Below are positions 46,306 to 56,117 of a stretch of 64,000 nucleotides of DNA, in pieces. This stretch comes from Zymoseptoria tritici IPO323. Its lineage: Eukaryota; Ascomycota; Dothideomycetes; Mycosphaerellales; Mycosphaerellaceae. Position numbers and translations under genes: made by a program. Under the pieces are notes generated by a model. It saw only the letters and a list, made by a program, of their open reading frames with translations, searched no databases and was not told the origin of the DNA. The stretch spans positions 2,914,001 to 2,978,000 of the forward strand of contig NC_018216.1 in assembly GCF_000219625.1 (NCBI RefSeq), read 5' to 3'. Each line of letters starts with the position of its first letter. Within the stretch, counting starts at the first letter, position 1.

Positions 46306-47725
46306 CTACAATCGATAGGCGGAGCGGCACGCAGCATATAGGTAGTTAGGTAGAGTATTAGCTACGATATTTGCGACCAGTAGACTAATAGCCAAACTGC
46401 ACATTAGTCGGATCGTCTAGCGAGATTATACGATAGCTAACATAGATTAAGGAAATAATCCGACATTACGCACGCGTAACGCCCGCGTAGACCTACACAT
46501 TTACTAGGCAAACAAGACGACGACGCGAAGATAAAACAGACGCGACAGGGCGAAGCATTTATCTCTTAGACATTAATAACGTTTAAATATATCGCATCGA
46601 CATTAACAACGATCGCCTTCTACCGGTCTAGCCTAATTATCCTCTTCCGCATCTACTTATTAATTACTACCTATTTAGGTACGTATCGAGCCTAACTAGT
46701 CGCTCGCAGCTACTAATATCTAAAGATTAGTATATACTAGTAATATAAAGAGACTGTCGAGCGCAATCCTTATAAAGGAACTCTCTAGAGAGTACGCTAG
46801 CGCGTCCGACGCTAGATAGAAGTACTACTATCGAGCACCTTCCTAGACTACGAGTACGACAACGTATACGAGATAGCAGCTCCTCGCCCTAGGGGAATAT
46901 ACGGCAGCCGCGTAGGCGTCGGCGACAGGCGTAGCGCCGTACTAGAAGACGTCCGCAACCGAAACCCGCTATCCTACTATGCTACTATAGCATAGCTAGT
47001 ACGCGAGACTATAAGCAGATACCTCGCGCCTAGGATTCCGCACTACGAACCGAAGCCTACGCATACTAGGAACATTTAGAAGAAGGTAGATACTATTTAG
47101 CTAGGCAGCTTAGTATCGTAGAGGCCGGAGTATAGCGGAAATGCGCTAGACGGCAGTAGAGTTAGGCATAGAGAGAGACGAGAGCCAAGCGTTAGACGTT
47201 AGTTAGTTACTGTACTACCGGCGGCTACTAGGCGTCGAGACCTAACCCCAAGTGCTAATATAAACGTCGTTTTAACCTCTTTAGGTCGCGGGTCTAGTAT
47301 AGCTACCCGCGCTTAGCGGGAGGTAGAGGATAGAGCGGTTAGATAGCAGAAGAGGGAAGCCCTAATAGCACGTATAAACGCATAGGCTTAGTCGAGTACC
47401 CTACGGTATAACTAAGTATAAGTTATATAATAGCTACCTTCGCCGGATAGGTACAGACGACTAGCAGCGCAAAGGCGGGTAGAGGTAGTATTACATAAAG
47501 GGAGGATATAATACATCTAGAGGTCTAGGAGCGGCTAGAGATTCCCTTTTAGGCGACTAAGGTACGGCTATTGCGATTAGGCGTAAACAAATTACATTAG
47601 ATTAATTCTACAAGTTATACGAATCGTTTACGGGTATTAGACAGGCGTTTAGACTAATATACAAGTTTTTAGATTTTAGCTAACCCTCTATTACCTAGTT
47701 CGGCTGTTGCGCTCTTAGACTATAT

Positions 47726-47757
47726 AGGAAGGCGCCCCCGAAGGGGATTAGCGCCGC
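47726..47757. repeat. right subterminal hairpin
   Basis: GGCGC...GCGCC arms enclose a CCCC-GA-AGGGG stem just inside the right terminal repeat, mirroring the hairpin near the left end. Confidence 0.5.
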
Positions 47758-47765
47758 CAAGTATA

Positions 47766-47784
47766 GTCTGTGCGTCTGAGACTA
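47766..47784 (-). repeat. right terminal inverted repeat
   Basis: GTCTGTGCGTCTGAGACTA, the inverted partner of 27506-27524, followed directly by the CCCACCTCT duplication. Confidence 0.85.
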
Positions 47785-47793
47785 CCCACCTCT
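47785..47793. repeat. right 9-bp target-site duplication
   Basis: CCCACCTCT, identical to 27497-27505; the bases just outside differ (C before the left copy, A at the matching place on the right), so the match is exactly nine. Confidence 0.88.
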
Positions 47794-47842
47794 CAAGCTC
47801 GGCTTCACAACTCCACTCCTTCCCATCACGCCTTCGCCCCAC

Positions 47843-47851
47843 TCATATATA
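47843..47851 (+). promoter_or_regulatory. TATA-like box of the cupin gene
   Basis: CATATATAC lies about 75 bp upstream of the cupin start and 50 bp after the transposon's right end. It is followed by a pyrimidine-rich leader. Confidence 0.45.
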
Positions 47852-47923
47852 CCACGACGTACCCTCTTGCCCATACAACTTCTTCTTCCTCGCAGGATCA
47901 ACGATTCCCAGAAGTCCACAAAG

Positions 47924-48653
47924 ATGTCCGACTCCCACTCTCACGAGCACACCCACGATGACGGCCACTCCCACTCCCACGACCATACCGCTCCCCCCAA
48001 CGACGACTGGAAGACCACCGGCGTCCGCGTGATCCCCGCCGACTCGCTGGACAGCAACACTGCGCAAACGCCCGGTATGGATCGTGCTGCTGCCATCAAC
48101 TTTGCTCGGGTGGGAGCACAGAAGATCTGGGCGGGGACGGTCAATATTCATCCGGATGCGAAGACGGGGGCGCATCATCATGGGTGAGTTTATGCGGGGT
48201 GTGATGTTCGTTTATAGTGTAGCTCCGCAGAAATCGTGGACGCATACAGACGGCGGACTGGGATTAGATGATGGAGATTGGAGCGTTGTTGCAAAGAAGC
48301 CGCTGGCTAACAATGTGTTGCGTGCAGACACCTCGAATCTGTCATCTACATTCTCAAAGGCAAAGCTCGCATGCGCTGGGGTGAGAAGTTGGAGTTCACA
48401 GCCGAAGCAGGTCCCGGAGACTTCATCTAGTGAGGCTCGACCATCGCCCTGACAGCGACCACAGCTGGATACTGACCATCTCAGTGTACCTCCATATGTT
48501 CCCCACCAGGAGATCAACGCGAGCGCAGACGAGAAGTTGGAGTGCGTGTTGATGCGCAGCGACAGCGAGGCGATCGCGGTGAATTTGCCGGACTTGGAGC
48601 CGATTGAGAAACCTACGACGGTGAAGTGGATTGATCCGACGCATACTACATAG
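47924..48653 (+). CDS. cupin-domain protein with His-rich N-terminus
   Basis: Three exons (47924-48183, 48328-48429, 48485-48653) encode 176 residues. The protein begins MSDSHSHEHTHDDGHSHSHDH, a His/Asp-rich metal-binding-like tail. A single cupin barrel follows. Motif 1 is split by the first intron, giving GAHHHGHLESVIYILKGKA, and motif 2 is GPGDFIYVPPYVPHQEIN. The His residues of both motifs are present, so metal binding is expected. Family members include dioxygenases, isomerases and storage-like proteins; the reaction here is unknown. The second exon ends in TA and needs the third intron boundary to make Tyr, which confirms the model. The giant transposon ends 130 bp upstream of the start codon. 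Confidence 0.88.
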
Positions 48654-49224
48654 ATGTAGCAGAGGCAGAATCAAAAAGATTTGATTTTCGAGTCTTGCGT
48701 GTCTTGTTGTTGCCCATCAGGTGAGTTGCATATCGAGGAGCGACTTGGTGTGTGGTCGATCGTTCTGAGAAACGATCTCGATGATCAGCGAAAGACATGG
48801 AGCTGCGATGGCAGATCGACGTTGCTCGCCCGGCTAGGCAGTTCAGTATGCTCGAGGACGAAGCAAAGAAAGCAGCGGAAGAGTGAGTAATAAGAAGCCA
48901 TTGATTCCTTCTAGATTTCCTACTCTCACTTCTCAACAGAATCAATCAGCTTCCATAGCGTACAGCGCTTTCCCAATGAGCGGAACAATGCGAGCAATGG
49001 GGTATCTCGAACTTGAACGAAAGCATTGCATCAGTCTTGACAGCCGAAAAGACTGTCTTCCACCTCCCTCGACCTCTCCTTTGCACTTCATTCTCTCAAC
49101 GCCTCTGTCCGCAGAACCACAACTCCGTCCATACATTAGACACACAGCCATCATGCGAATGAAATGTTCGATAGTCCAAAGCCATGTCAAGCCACGTCCA
49201 TGCAGACCAGGCAGCAGCGAAACC
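48654..49224. other. convergent spacer
   Basis: About 570 bp between convergent stop codons. No additional gene is supported; both 3' ends lie here. Confidence 0.45.
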
Positions 49225-50019
49225 TCACGATTCGTCCGTCCAATGCTTGTCGCCGATGCGCTCAAACTGCGACTCATCAATCGGGTCCCGCTTGAATGCA
49301 GACTTGAACGCAGACTTGAATCGCGACCCGAACTTGCCACGCTCAATGTTTTCCTTCTTCGGAGCTGTAGCTTCGCGGTCCGTGATGGGAGGGTCCGACC
49401 AGCTACGAGGTGCAGTCTGACGGTCTGCGGCGGATTGAGTCCGACTTCGACGGTGAGGAGTATCGTGGTGAGACATCGTTCCGGGAAATTGCGAGGGAGC
49501 GACGGGAGCGGATGGAGGACCTTGATCGGATGCGTAAGGCTGCGAGCCGGTCGAGAATACAGTCTTGTCGGATCCGGCGGAGCTGCTGAAGCTTTCTGGT
49601 GGAGAGGGCGGGCCTTTGACCCATGCTGGTAGTTGCGAATCAAGTTTTGGGTCGGACTGGACCGCACGATGGTAGTCTTTTGAAGGAAGTTCCGGCGGCG
49701 ACCCCGATGCGAAGGGCGGAGCAGTCTTGGGAATTGAGTGACGCCAGTCATTTTCTCTGTCCTCGTGGTGAAGCTGATTCATCATCCGGTCTGTCGATCG
49801 TTGACCCTTGCTGTGAGTGCGTGGTCGGTGCTGTTCGGCGTTCTGCCGACCATCGGCTGCCCAGTAAGCAGGCAGGGCTTCCTTCTCAGCCATGGTCAGA
49901 GGTTCGGTTTTGGAGGTCAGGTATGGCACGCGAGCTACGCTGCGCTGTTCCCATGGCGGCTGTGACGTGTTGTCATCGTAGGATGCTGGTACGTGAGATT
50001 TGCCAGAGGAGCCCGACAT
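49225..50019 (-). CDS. disordered protein with conserved basic C-terminal motif, tandem copy 1
   Basis: Intronless, 264 residues from ATG 50019; an upstream in-frame ATG at 50091 is less likely because the neighbouring paralog also starts with M-(S/R)-SSG-type sequence. Most of the chain is polar and Pro/Ser/Gln-rich, with SQPPWEQRS near the N-terminus and FPGTMSHHD in the middle. The C-terminal 40 residues look folded: GSRFKSAFKSAFKRDPIDES followed by QFERIGDKHWTDES. The same ending occurs in the gene at 51384-51998. I do not recognise the family. Amphipathic repeats FKSAF suggest membrane or protein binding. Confidence 0.7.
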   Translation of the reverse strand: MSGSSGKSHVPASYDDNTSQPPWEQRSVARVPYLTSKTEPLTMAEKEALPAYWAADGRQNAEQHRPRTHSKGQRSTDRMMNQLHHEDRENDWRHSIPKTAPPFASGSPPELPSKDYHRAVQSDPKLDSQLPAWVKGPPSPPESFSSSAGSDKTVFSTGSQPYASDQGPPSAPVAPSQFPGTMSHHDTPHRRSRTQSAADRQTAPRSWSDPPITDREATAPKKENIERGKFGSRFKSAFKSAFKRDPIDESQFERIGDKHWTDES

Positions 50020-51383
50020 TGATTCATTCGGATTTTGGAGATGAAGTAGGCCAAAATGTCCAGGGAGGAAGGTTTGTAGGGATGACTTCAAAAGGGTAGC
50101 ACCGTGCGGCGCAGTCGATTGATGACTTCGGGAGGCTTTGGGTTAGAATGAGGAGCTGGCCTGCAGCTCGAAGGCACGCTATCGACAGATCCTGGTCTGC
50201 AGCTGTGCTCGTTGCACAGCGAGCGGGGAGTGATGTCGTCGTTAGTCCGGTGATCTGCCGAGGAGGAGTATGTTCGCTTTGATGAGAAAGTCGCTTCGCA
50301 GGTGAACAAAACGCCAATCGCAGGAGCCGAAATCAGGAAGCACAAGCAAAACCCAAGCTCAAACAAAAGATGACGGAAAGGAATGGTGGTGAGGCTGACG
50401 TTACACTATCGTCGGGCACCTTCTGAGTAATATCTCGCTCCCCCAGCGGCGCAGTCGGCAATCATGATCCGTGAGTATATGCACACCAGAATCTGCGGCG
50501 CTACCACCAGCAATGGTGAGATGGCTGACCTGGAAGGATCCTGCCTGCGTGGACACGCGATCTCCGTATGCCGCTGGAGCTTGTTTCAGCAGAGCAGGAA
50601 ACTCTGGTACCCATGTCTACACATATTTGGGTGAGATGGCGTGCGGCGTGCGGTTGGGCGCAGCTGTGAGCAGGTGTTCGTGGGTCGAGATTGTCCAATC
50701 GAGGAGCTTCCTCTCATTTGCCGGCCATAGACCGAGAGGTACCAACAAGGATACCCAGTGATCATGTTGCAACGGAGAAGGCGTCGACAAAGGATGCGAG
50801 CGGCAGAGGACGACGCGCAGTGGAGAGGTGAGGTGGGTGAAGAGATGTGAGTGGATGCCATACTTTCGGGTACGGCTACGAAGCGCCCGCGCTAAGGAGG
50901 AACCAGGTGAATCGACAGGGGTCTTCTGTTTGAACCACTGAAACCACATGTTCCGTGTCTGAGCTGCACCGTAGTTTGGCGGCAGCGATGATGACTGCAG
51001 ATTTCGCTATGCCTCATTCAAGCCATTGCTGTTGGTGTTACCGTGTCAGATACTGACAAGCTTTGTTGTTGTAAAGAAGCAATGCAGAACGCGGCGGTGT
51101 GACTTGGCGGGACTATAGTGTGTATATGCCAGCAGCTTTTGGCCTCATTGATGAATGACCAGCACGAAGACAATATTGACCGAAAGAAGTTGGAATTGTC
51201 GTCATCTGATGGTGACATGCAACAGCGGCGGCAATTTGACAATGTGTTCATTTGAAAACCCATCCAAAATCCCTTCCTCAAACACCGTACTCCTCAAGCC
51301 TTCAGTGCGACAATACCATGGTAAGCCGTAACGCAGCGATCGCAGGAGCGCCTTCTACGTGCAATATTTCCTCCACCTCAAGC
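50020..51383. other. 1.36-kb spacer between tandem paralogs
   Basis: Short frames on both strands lack motifs. It should hold the promoter of the minus-strand gene ending at 49225 and the 3' region of the next. No repeat is evident. Confidence 0.4.
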
Positions 51384-51998
51384 TCAATCAGAATCATCCG
51401 CCCAATGTCGTCCCGAGATCGTCTCAAACTGCCTTTCATCCACGTGCCGCTTCTTGAAGAAGCTTCTGAACGCCGACTTCATCCTTTTCAGCTTGCCAGT
51501 ATCCTGGCGGTCAGGATCTTCCGTCGACTCTTCGACATCGTCGTGACCTTTGGACCTTCGGATATGTGTGTACTCCTGGCTCTCGTGCCGAGCTGACATT
51601 GTACCGGGGAATGCCTGAATCCTCTGAGGATCAAACGAGCCGGACGAAGTGCCAGAGGAGTCGGACAAGTGAGGAGACATTCTCGAACTTGGAGGGCCAG
51701 TCAAGGCAGGTCTTGTGGCATCTGGCACCGAGGCATTCGCGTTGTAGCACTCAGAAGCCAAAGTTGGCGATCGACGGATATCATGGTAAGTCGGTGCTCT
51801 CGCGGAATACTGTTGTCTTGGAACCGATGCGTGATGGTTGTCATCAGCGTAGACGTCCCGATCAGCGGCTGACGAAGGAGTCCTGGTGGCGTCGCTTATG
51901 CCGATCTTGGCGGTGAGTTCCCATGGCGGAGTATGCATGTTTTCAGATGCGTATCGGTGGTGCGCATGGTGGTCGTTGGTACTCCCGCTCGACCTCAT
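51384..51998 (-). CDS. disordered protein with conserved basic C-terminal motif, tandem copy 2
   Basis: Intronless, 204 residues, same strand as and 1.36 kb from the related gene at 49225-50019. Shared features in order: a Ser-rich start (MRSSGS), TPPWELTAK matching SQPPWEQRS, AFPGTMSARH matching FPGTMSHHD, and the C-terminal block KRMKSAFRSFFKKRHVDERQ followed by FETISGRHWADDSD. The central part is His/Tyr/Pro-rich and poorly conserved. The pair looks like an old tandem duplication. Function is unknown. Confidence 0.7.
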   Translation of the reverse strand: MRSSGSTNDHHAHHRYASENMHTPPWELTAKIGISDATRTPSSAADRDVYADDNHHASVPRQQYSARAPTYHDIRRSPTLASECYNANASVPDATRPALTGPPSSRMSPHLSDSSGTSSGSFDPQRIQAFPGTMSARHESQEYTHIRRSKGHDDVEESTEDPDRQDTGKLKRMKSAFRSFFKKRHVDERQFETISGRHWADDSD

Positions 51999-53428
51999 AG
52001 CTTCGTGTGGGTGTCGAGCGTTGATTCATGAGAGTAATGTTCTGCTGACGGCCGAGTGTCGTGGTATAAGAGCTGCCTTGATACTCCCTGTGTGCTCTCC
52101 TCGTCAACACCAAGGGTAGCCCCATTCTGGAGTGCCCTGCAAGTGTGCGGCACGTACGAACAAAGTTCGAGACGTGACGGGCAGGCATTGAGCTCAAAGC
52201 TACCTAGATGTGATGATTAACGTTGCATGCTAGACTGAGCATTGCGGAGGCCAGATGCTGCGATATCCCGGAGCGTGCTCTGGACCGGTGTATAGCCTGT
52301 CTGCAACGTAGCACCATGGCAGACGCATGTGATATACAGGCTCGGAGGTACCATAGCGCTTGAACGGCACTCATGAAGGGCTGCATTCCCCAACCGCACA
52401 GAGCCGAGCGACCTGTGAGCCTCAGATACAATCCTGCCTTCCTCTTGCGCGCTGCGACACAGATCAGCGTCCTCGCACAAACGACTTTGGCACGCGGACA
52501 GCATGTGCCATGTGGACTCTTTGTTCACACTTGTGCCATGTTGGGCGCAGTGCAGGTGGATCTCGAGTGTTGGTGTGTGTTGTGGTTTACAAGGATATAC
52601 GTTGTTGCGAAGTGCAGTTGCAGGCCTGCCGATTGGCTCGGCTGTGCTGAGCGCCAGCTGGTGTCAAAAATCCTTGAGGCACAGCACAAACACGCAACGA
52701 ACTCTTCCTCTCTTCCTCTCCAATGATCGACGACCCTGCGAGCCAGGCTCTGTGTGATTGCTGAGACGAAGCGAGCGACAAATGCCCTGAGCCTTGCCCG
52801 ACCAGCAATGTCGCTATCGCAATCCGCTGCGGACGAATGAATGCAGACTGACCTTGCGCGGCACACGCATGCAGAATGGCAAGTCTGATGCCACAGAGAC
52901 CCATCCAAGCCGATCACTTGTTGGTCTGGCTGTGACCAACAATTCAATGCGGGACTGCAGTTGCCGCTTGACGACGAGCCGCCATTCCGATAGGCCAGCA
53001 TTGACCTCATGTCCACTGCTCGTTCGCATTTGCCGAGACATGCCGGCAGCATTGGATTGGAGTCTGGACGTCGCCGCCTTGTCGAGACAAGGTACTGATG
53101 ATGTGATTAAGAAAACCATCGACCTTTGACCCTCCATTCATCCTCAGCACCAAGCACTGCGACAGATACGCTTGAACATCGAGAAGCATCAATGCATCTT
53201 CCCGTGCCAAGCCGACGATCGCCTCATCGTGGGGCGAAAGTCGGCCTTATCGTACCGCTCATGTCGTATATTGGACCTGCATGCGATAGGCCTGGTCTTG
53301 ATATCAACGCACCTTTGATGGTACACAGGATATTCTTCAGCATGTCCTGAACACAGGTCACGGCGAGTTCTCAGACATCTCTTCGCAGCATCTTCGACCC
53401 TGTTTTCTCAGTTACCACAATCTTCACA
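51999..53428. other. 1.4-kb spacer, no gene recognised
   Basis: Divergent region between the tandem-copy gene and the MFS transporter. Several overlapping short frames occur but none has a motif. It probably carries both promoters. Confidence 0.4.
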
Positions 53429-55072
53429 ATGGATGACATGAAGAATGAGAAAGTGGTCAGAGATTCCTCTCCTGTGGCAAATGAAGATGCAAAGAAAGCA
53501 GCACCGATCCTGAGAGATGTTGGCGCGGATCTCTACCTTGAGATCCAGGATTACACAGGCGAAGAGCTCGAGGCTGAGAGGAAGATTGTCCTGCGAAAGA
53601 TAGACCGGGTCATCATGCCGCTGGTATGAATTACCTGAGTTGGACGAAGAATGACACTAAATCAGGAGCAGATCTGTGTTACGTACATGATCCAGTTCTT
53701 GAACAAGCTTTCACTCAATGTAAGCTCGCTTTGACATTCCAGCTATCGAGCAACAGCTGACATCAACCTACAGTACGCCTCTGCATACGGCCTCATCGCA
53801 GACTTAGGACTCCAGGGCCAACGATACTCCTGGGTTGCCGCGATATTCAACTTCGGTTATCTAGGAGCCGCGATTCCAGCCAATCTACTGCTCCAACGAG
53901 TACCGGTGGGCAAGTTCACGGGAGGCTGTCTCGTGGTCTGGAGTATTCTACTCTGCTGCCATGCCGCCGTTCACAACTATGCCGGCATGCTGGTCATCCG
54001 ATTCATGCTCGGTGTATGCGAGGCCGGCATTTCTCCAGCAATCATGAGTATCTGTGCCATGTTCTACACGAGGCAGGAGCAGCCATTGCGGATGTGTACG
54101 TTCCTGGCGTTCAACGGTATGGCAACGATGGTGGGTGCTTTACTTGGTTTCGGGCTGGGCCATGTCAACAGCAAAGCTATCACCTCCTGGGAGCTCATTT
54201 TCGTGGTCATCGGCCTCATGAACTTCGTCTGGAGCTTTGTGTTCTTGGCTTTTATGCCCGACTCTCCAGCGAACGCACGCTTCCTCACGCACAAGCAGAA
54301 GGTCGTTGCTGTGCATCGCATCGCAGCAAATATGACCGGAGTCAAGTCGAGTGCGTTCAACGCTGCTCAGGCCGTGGAGGCGTGTCTGGACATCAAAGTC
54401 TGGTGTCTGACATTGATCGGGCTGGCCATGGGAATCATCAATGGAGGAGTGTCCAACTTCCTATCGGCGCTGATCAAAGGGTTCGGATTTTCGGGAATTA
54501 ATGCGACCCTATTACAATTGCCAACTGGTGCTCTAGAATTCCTTCTCGTCCCACTCCTAGGAATTGCTGCTGGCTTCTGGCGAAACACTCGTTGTCTGTT
54601 CCTGGCAGTGGCCTGCTTGCCTGGACTGGGTGGTCTGCTTGGCATTCGGTTCACCAATCTCGACCATCGCTGGTCTCTGGTCGGATCATGCTGGCTTCAG
54701 TTCATCTTCGGCGGCGCTGTAATTCTATGCTGGAATCTAATGACAACGAATATCGCAGGGCATACCAAGCGATCAGTCACGAATGGACTGTGGTTTGCTT
54801 TCTATGCCGCTGGCAACATCATCGGTCCCAACATCTTCTTTGCCCGCGAGGCACCAAGATATCAGTCTGCCATCACAGGTCTAGTGGTCTGCATGATCGG
54901 CTCGGTCGTACTTGCTGGTGTTCTTGCCGCACATATGGCGTGGGAGAACAGACGGCGAGATCGAGCCATGGCCGCGGATGAGACTGTGGCGCACGGTATC
55001 GAGGAAGCCATCCTCGAAGGCTTCCAAGATCGTACGGACAAAGAAAGCAAGGGCTTCAGGTACTGTCTTTAG
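53429..55072 (+). CDS. MFS transporter, anion:cation symporter (allantoate/Dal5-like) family
   Basis: Three exons (53429-53623, 53666-53719, 53774-55072) encode 515 residues with about 12 membrane helices. The hydrophilic N-terminus ends in ERKIVLRKIDRVIMPL, the canonical opening of this fungal family. Then come CVTYMIQFLNKLSLNYASAY, LQGQRYSWVAAIFNFGYL, and FMLGVCEAGISPAIM after helix 4. The conserved mid-protein loop reads FMPDSPANARFLTHKQK. Members import allantoate, nicotinate, pantothenate, biotin or other organic anions with protons at the plasma membrane; the substrate here cannot be told. The small 54-bp second exon is required to keep helix 1 intact. Confidence 0.9.
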
Positions 55073-56117
55073 AGTTTCGACAACAAGACTGGCGCTGGAG
55101 CTTGCTCTTGCTCACTCTTTATACGCAAGATTTTACTTGGTGTTTGGCGTTCAAGAAGAAGCAGGGTGACGTTGTGGAGCACGTCGAAGAAGTTCGTTTC
55201 GTCAGTGGCTGGGCTTCTTCTGGACCCAACTTCCAAAGAATCAGATCTTTTACACGTTTCCGAGCCGATAGGGTCTGGAGCTGCTCACAGACTACCTTTG
55301 TGGTTCTGTCTTGAGCGAAAACACCACTGCCTACATTCATTCGACGTGGCTCGGCGACCTCATCACAGTCTGGTGTTTTACCTTGGCACGGGCGTCTTTC
55401 TATCCGAGAAGTTCGCGGTCCGCGGACATGCCTCGAGAGTCAGGGGTGCATGGAGGTATGTTAAGGTTGGGAGCCCCGTGGGGAATCAGGAATGGCCTTC
55501 ACGCTTCTGCAGATTGTTGGAGATGCAACAGCATTCTTTGTAGCTCGTCAAGACTGGGCAATTGCAAATGTGCAGCCAATGGACGATCCGCTCTCATGCT
55601 GCTTTTGGTCCATCGCTCATATCGACAAGCTATTGGATCCAGGCACCGCATTCGAGAGTTCCTCCCGGGATCTTGGCCGCCGCGCCATCCGCCTCTTCGG
55701 TGTCGATCAATGCGGGGCACCGGATTTAGGTCTACCGGAACCACTTATCAAGGGGCCGCTCATCATAAGCTTTGACTGACGTGCGCTAGCAACTAGCTAT
55801 CGAAAGCAGCTTCTCACTTGAGTCTTGGGTTGCAATGCGAGTGTCGTCTGCAGAACCAATGCGATCCTCCGATTTTGTCGATTCTGGTCAGACAGAGTTC
55901 TCGACCACGCTTGGACTATCAACCTCCGGACGGCGTCACGGTACATTTGGACACACGGCCCTCATAACCGATCGACACCTTGCGACAGCTGAGCTAGTTC
56001 GAAGTGCAGCACGCGAAGGATCGCGGCATTTACTGTCTATATATCCCTTCGTCGCCAGTCCTTCGCTGCTATGCACGCCTCCTTACGGATGTCTTCGCAG
56101 CTCTACGAACGCCGACC
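55073..56117. other. 1.0-kb spacer with one doubtful small ORF
   Basis: A 95-codon plus-strand frame at 55492-55779 (MAFTLLQIVGDATAFFVARQ at its start) has gene-like codon choice but no homologous motif, no signal peptide and no clear promoter. I leave it unassigned. Otherwise nothing is seen. Confidence 0.35.

Larger units (their letters stand above)
39345..46310 (-). mobile_element. Ty3/Gypsy chromovirus, full-length, nested, RIP-inactivated
   Basis: The element spans 39350-46305, flanked by the 5-bp duplication CTACA (39345-39349 and 46306-46310). The LTRs (39350-39727 and 45928-46305) are each 378 bp and run TG...CA. By direct comparison they differ at 14 positions, all transitions, twelve of them at CpA/TpG. 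A polypurine tract (minus strand G6AG6) abuts the left LTR, which fixes the minus orientation. Domain order is gag, aspartic protease, RT, RNase H, integrase, chromodomain. No convincing primer-binding site is readable after the right LTR, probably because of RIP. It is inserted inside ORF D of the larger transposon and therefore arrived later. Confidence 0.92.
38870..47560 (+). pseudogene. element ORF D, split by the chromovirus insertion
   Basis: Coding-like sequence precedes the chromovirus (about 38870-39349) and resumes after it (46311 to about 47560). Just before the break the frame carries a 15-bp repeat reading ERQAAERQAAERQAAK-like units, and after the duplicated CTACA the same frame continues into AERHAAYR. 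Downstream, coherent pieces exist in more than one frame (for example FLDYEYDNVYEIAAPRPRGI near 46850), so the gene has lost integrity or contains introns. I do not recognise a domain. Its position at the right end makes it a second transposase candidate. Boundaries are approximate. Confidence 0.4.
27506..47784 (+). mobile_element. giant TIR DNA transposon (20.3 kb with nested insertion), RIP-inactivated
   Basis: The element is bounded by 19-bp inverted repeats (left TAGTCTCAGACGCTCAGAC; the right end is its complement with one mismatch) and a 9-bp direct target duplication. Subtracting the nested chromovirus and its 5-bp duplication gives about 13,318 bp. Within the block CA and TG dinucleotides are strongly depleted and TA enriched. 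In 35041-35100, for example, I count no CA, one TG and seven TA. Stops are therefore mostly TAG/TAA. Decayed plus-strand genes include an acidic ORF, a RecQ-like helicase, a DUF6589-like protein, a Cys-containing charged protein and a terminal repeat-bearing ORF. The superfamily is uncertain: a 9-bp duplication with TIRs is compatible with Mutator-like, KDZ-like or undescribed elements. Confidence 0.82.

Noticed and set aside
27506..47784. Interpretation as a Starship giant element
   Set aside because: I found no DUF3435 tyrosine-recombinase captain near the left end, and 19-bp inverted ends with a 9-bp duplication point to a DDE-type cut-and-paste element instead.
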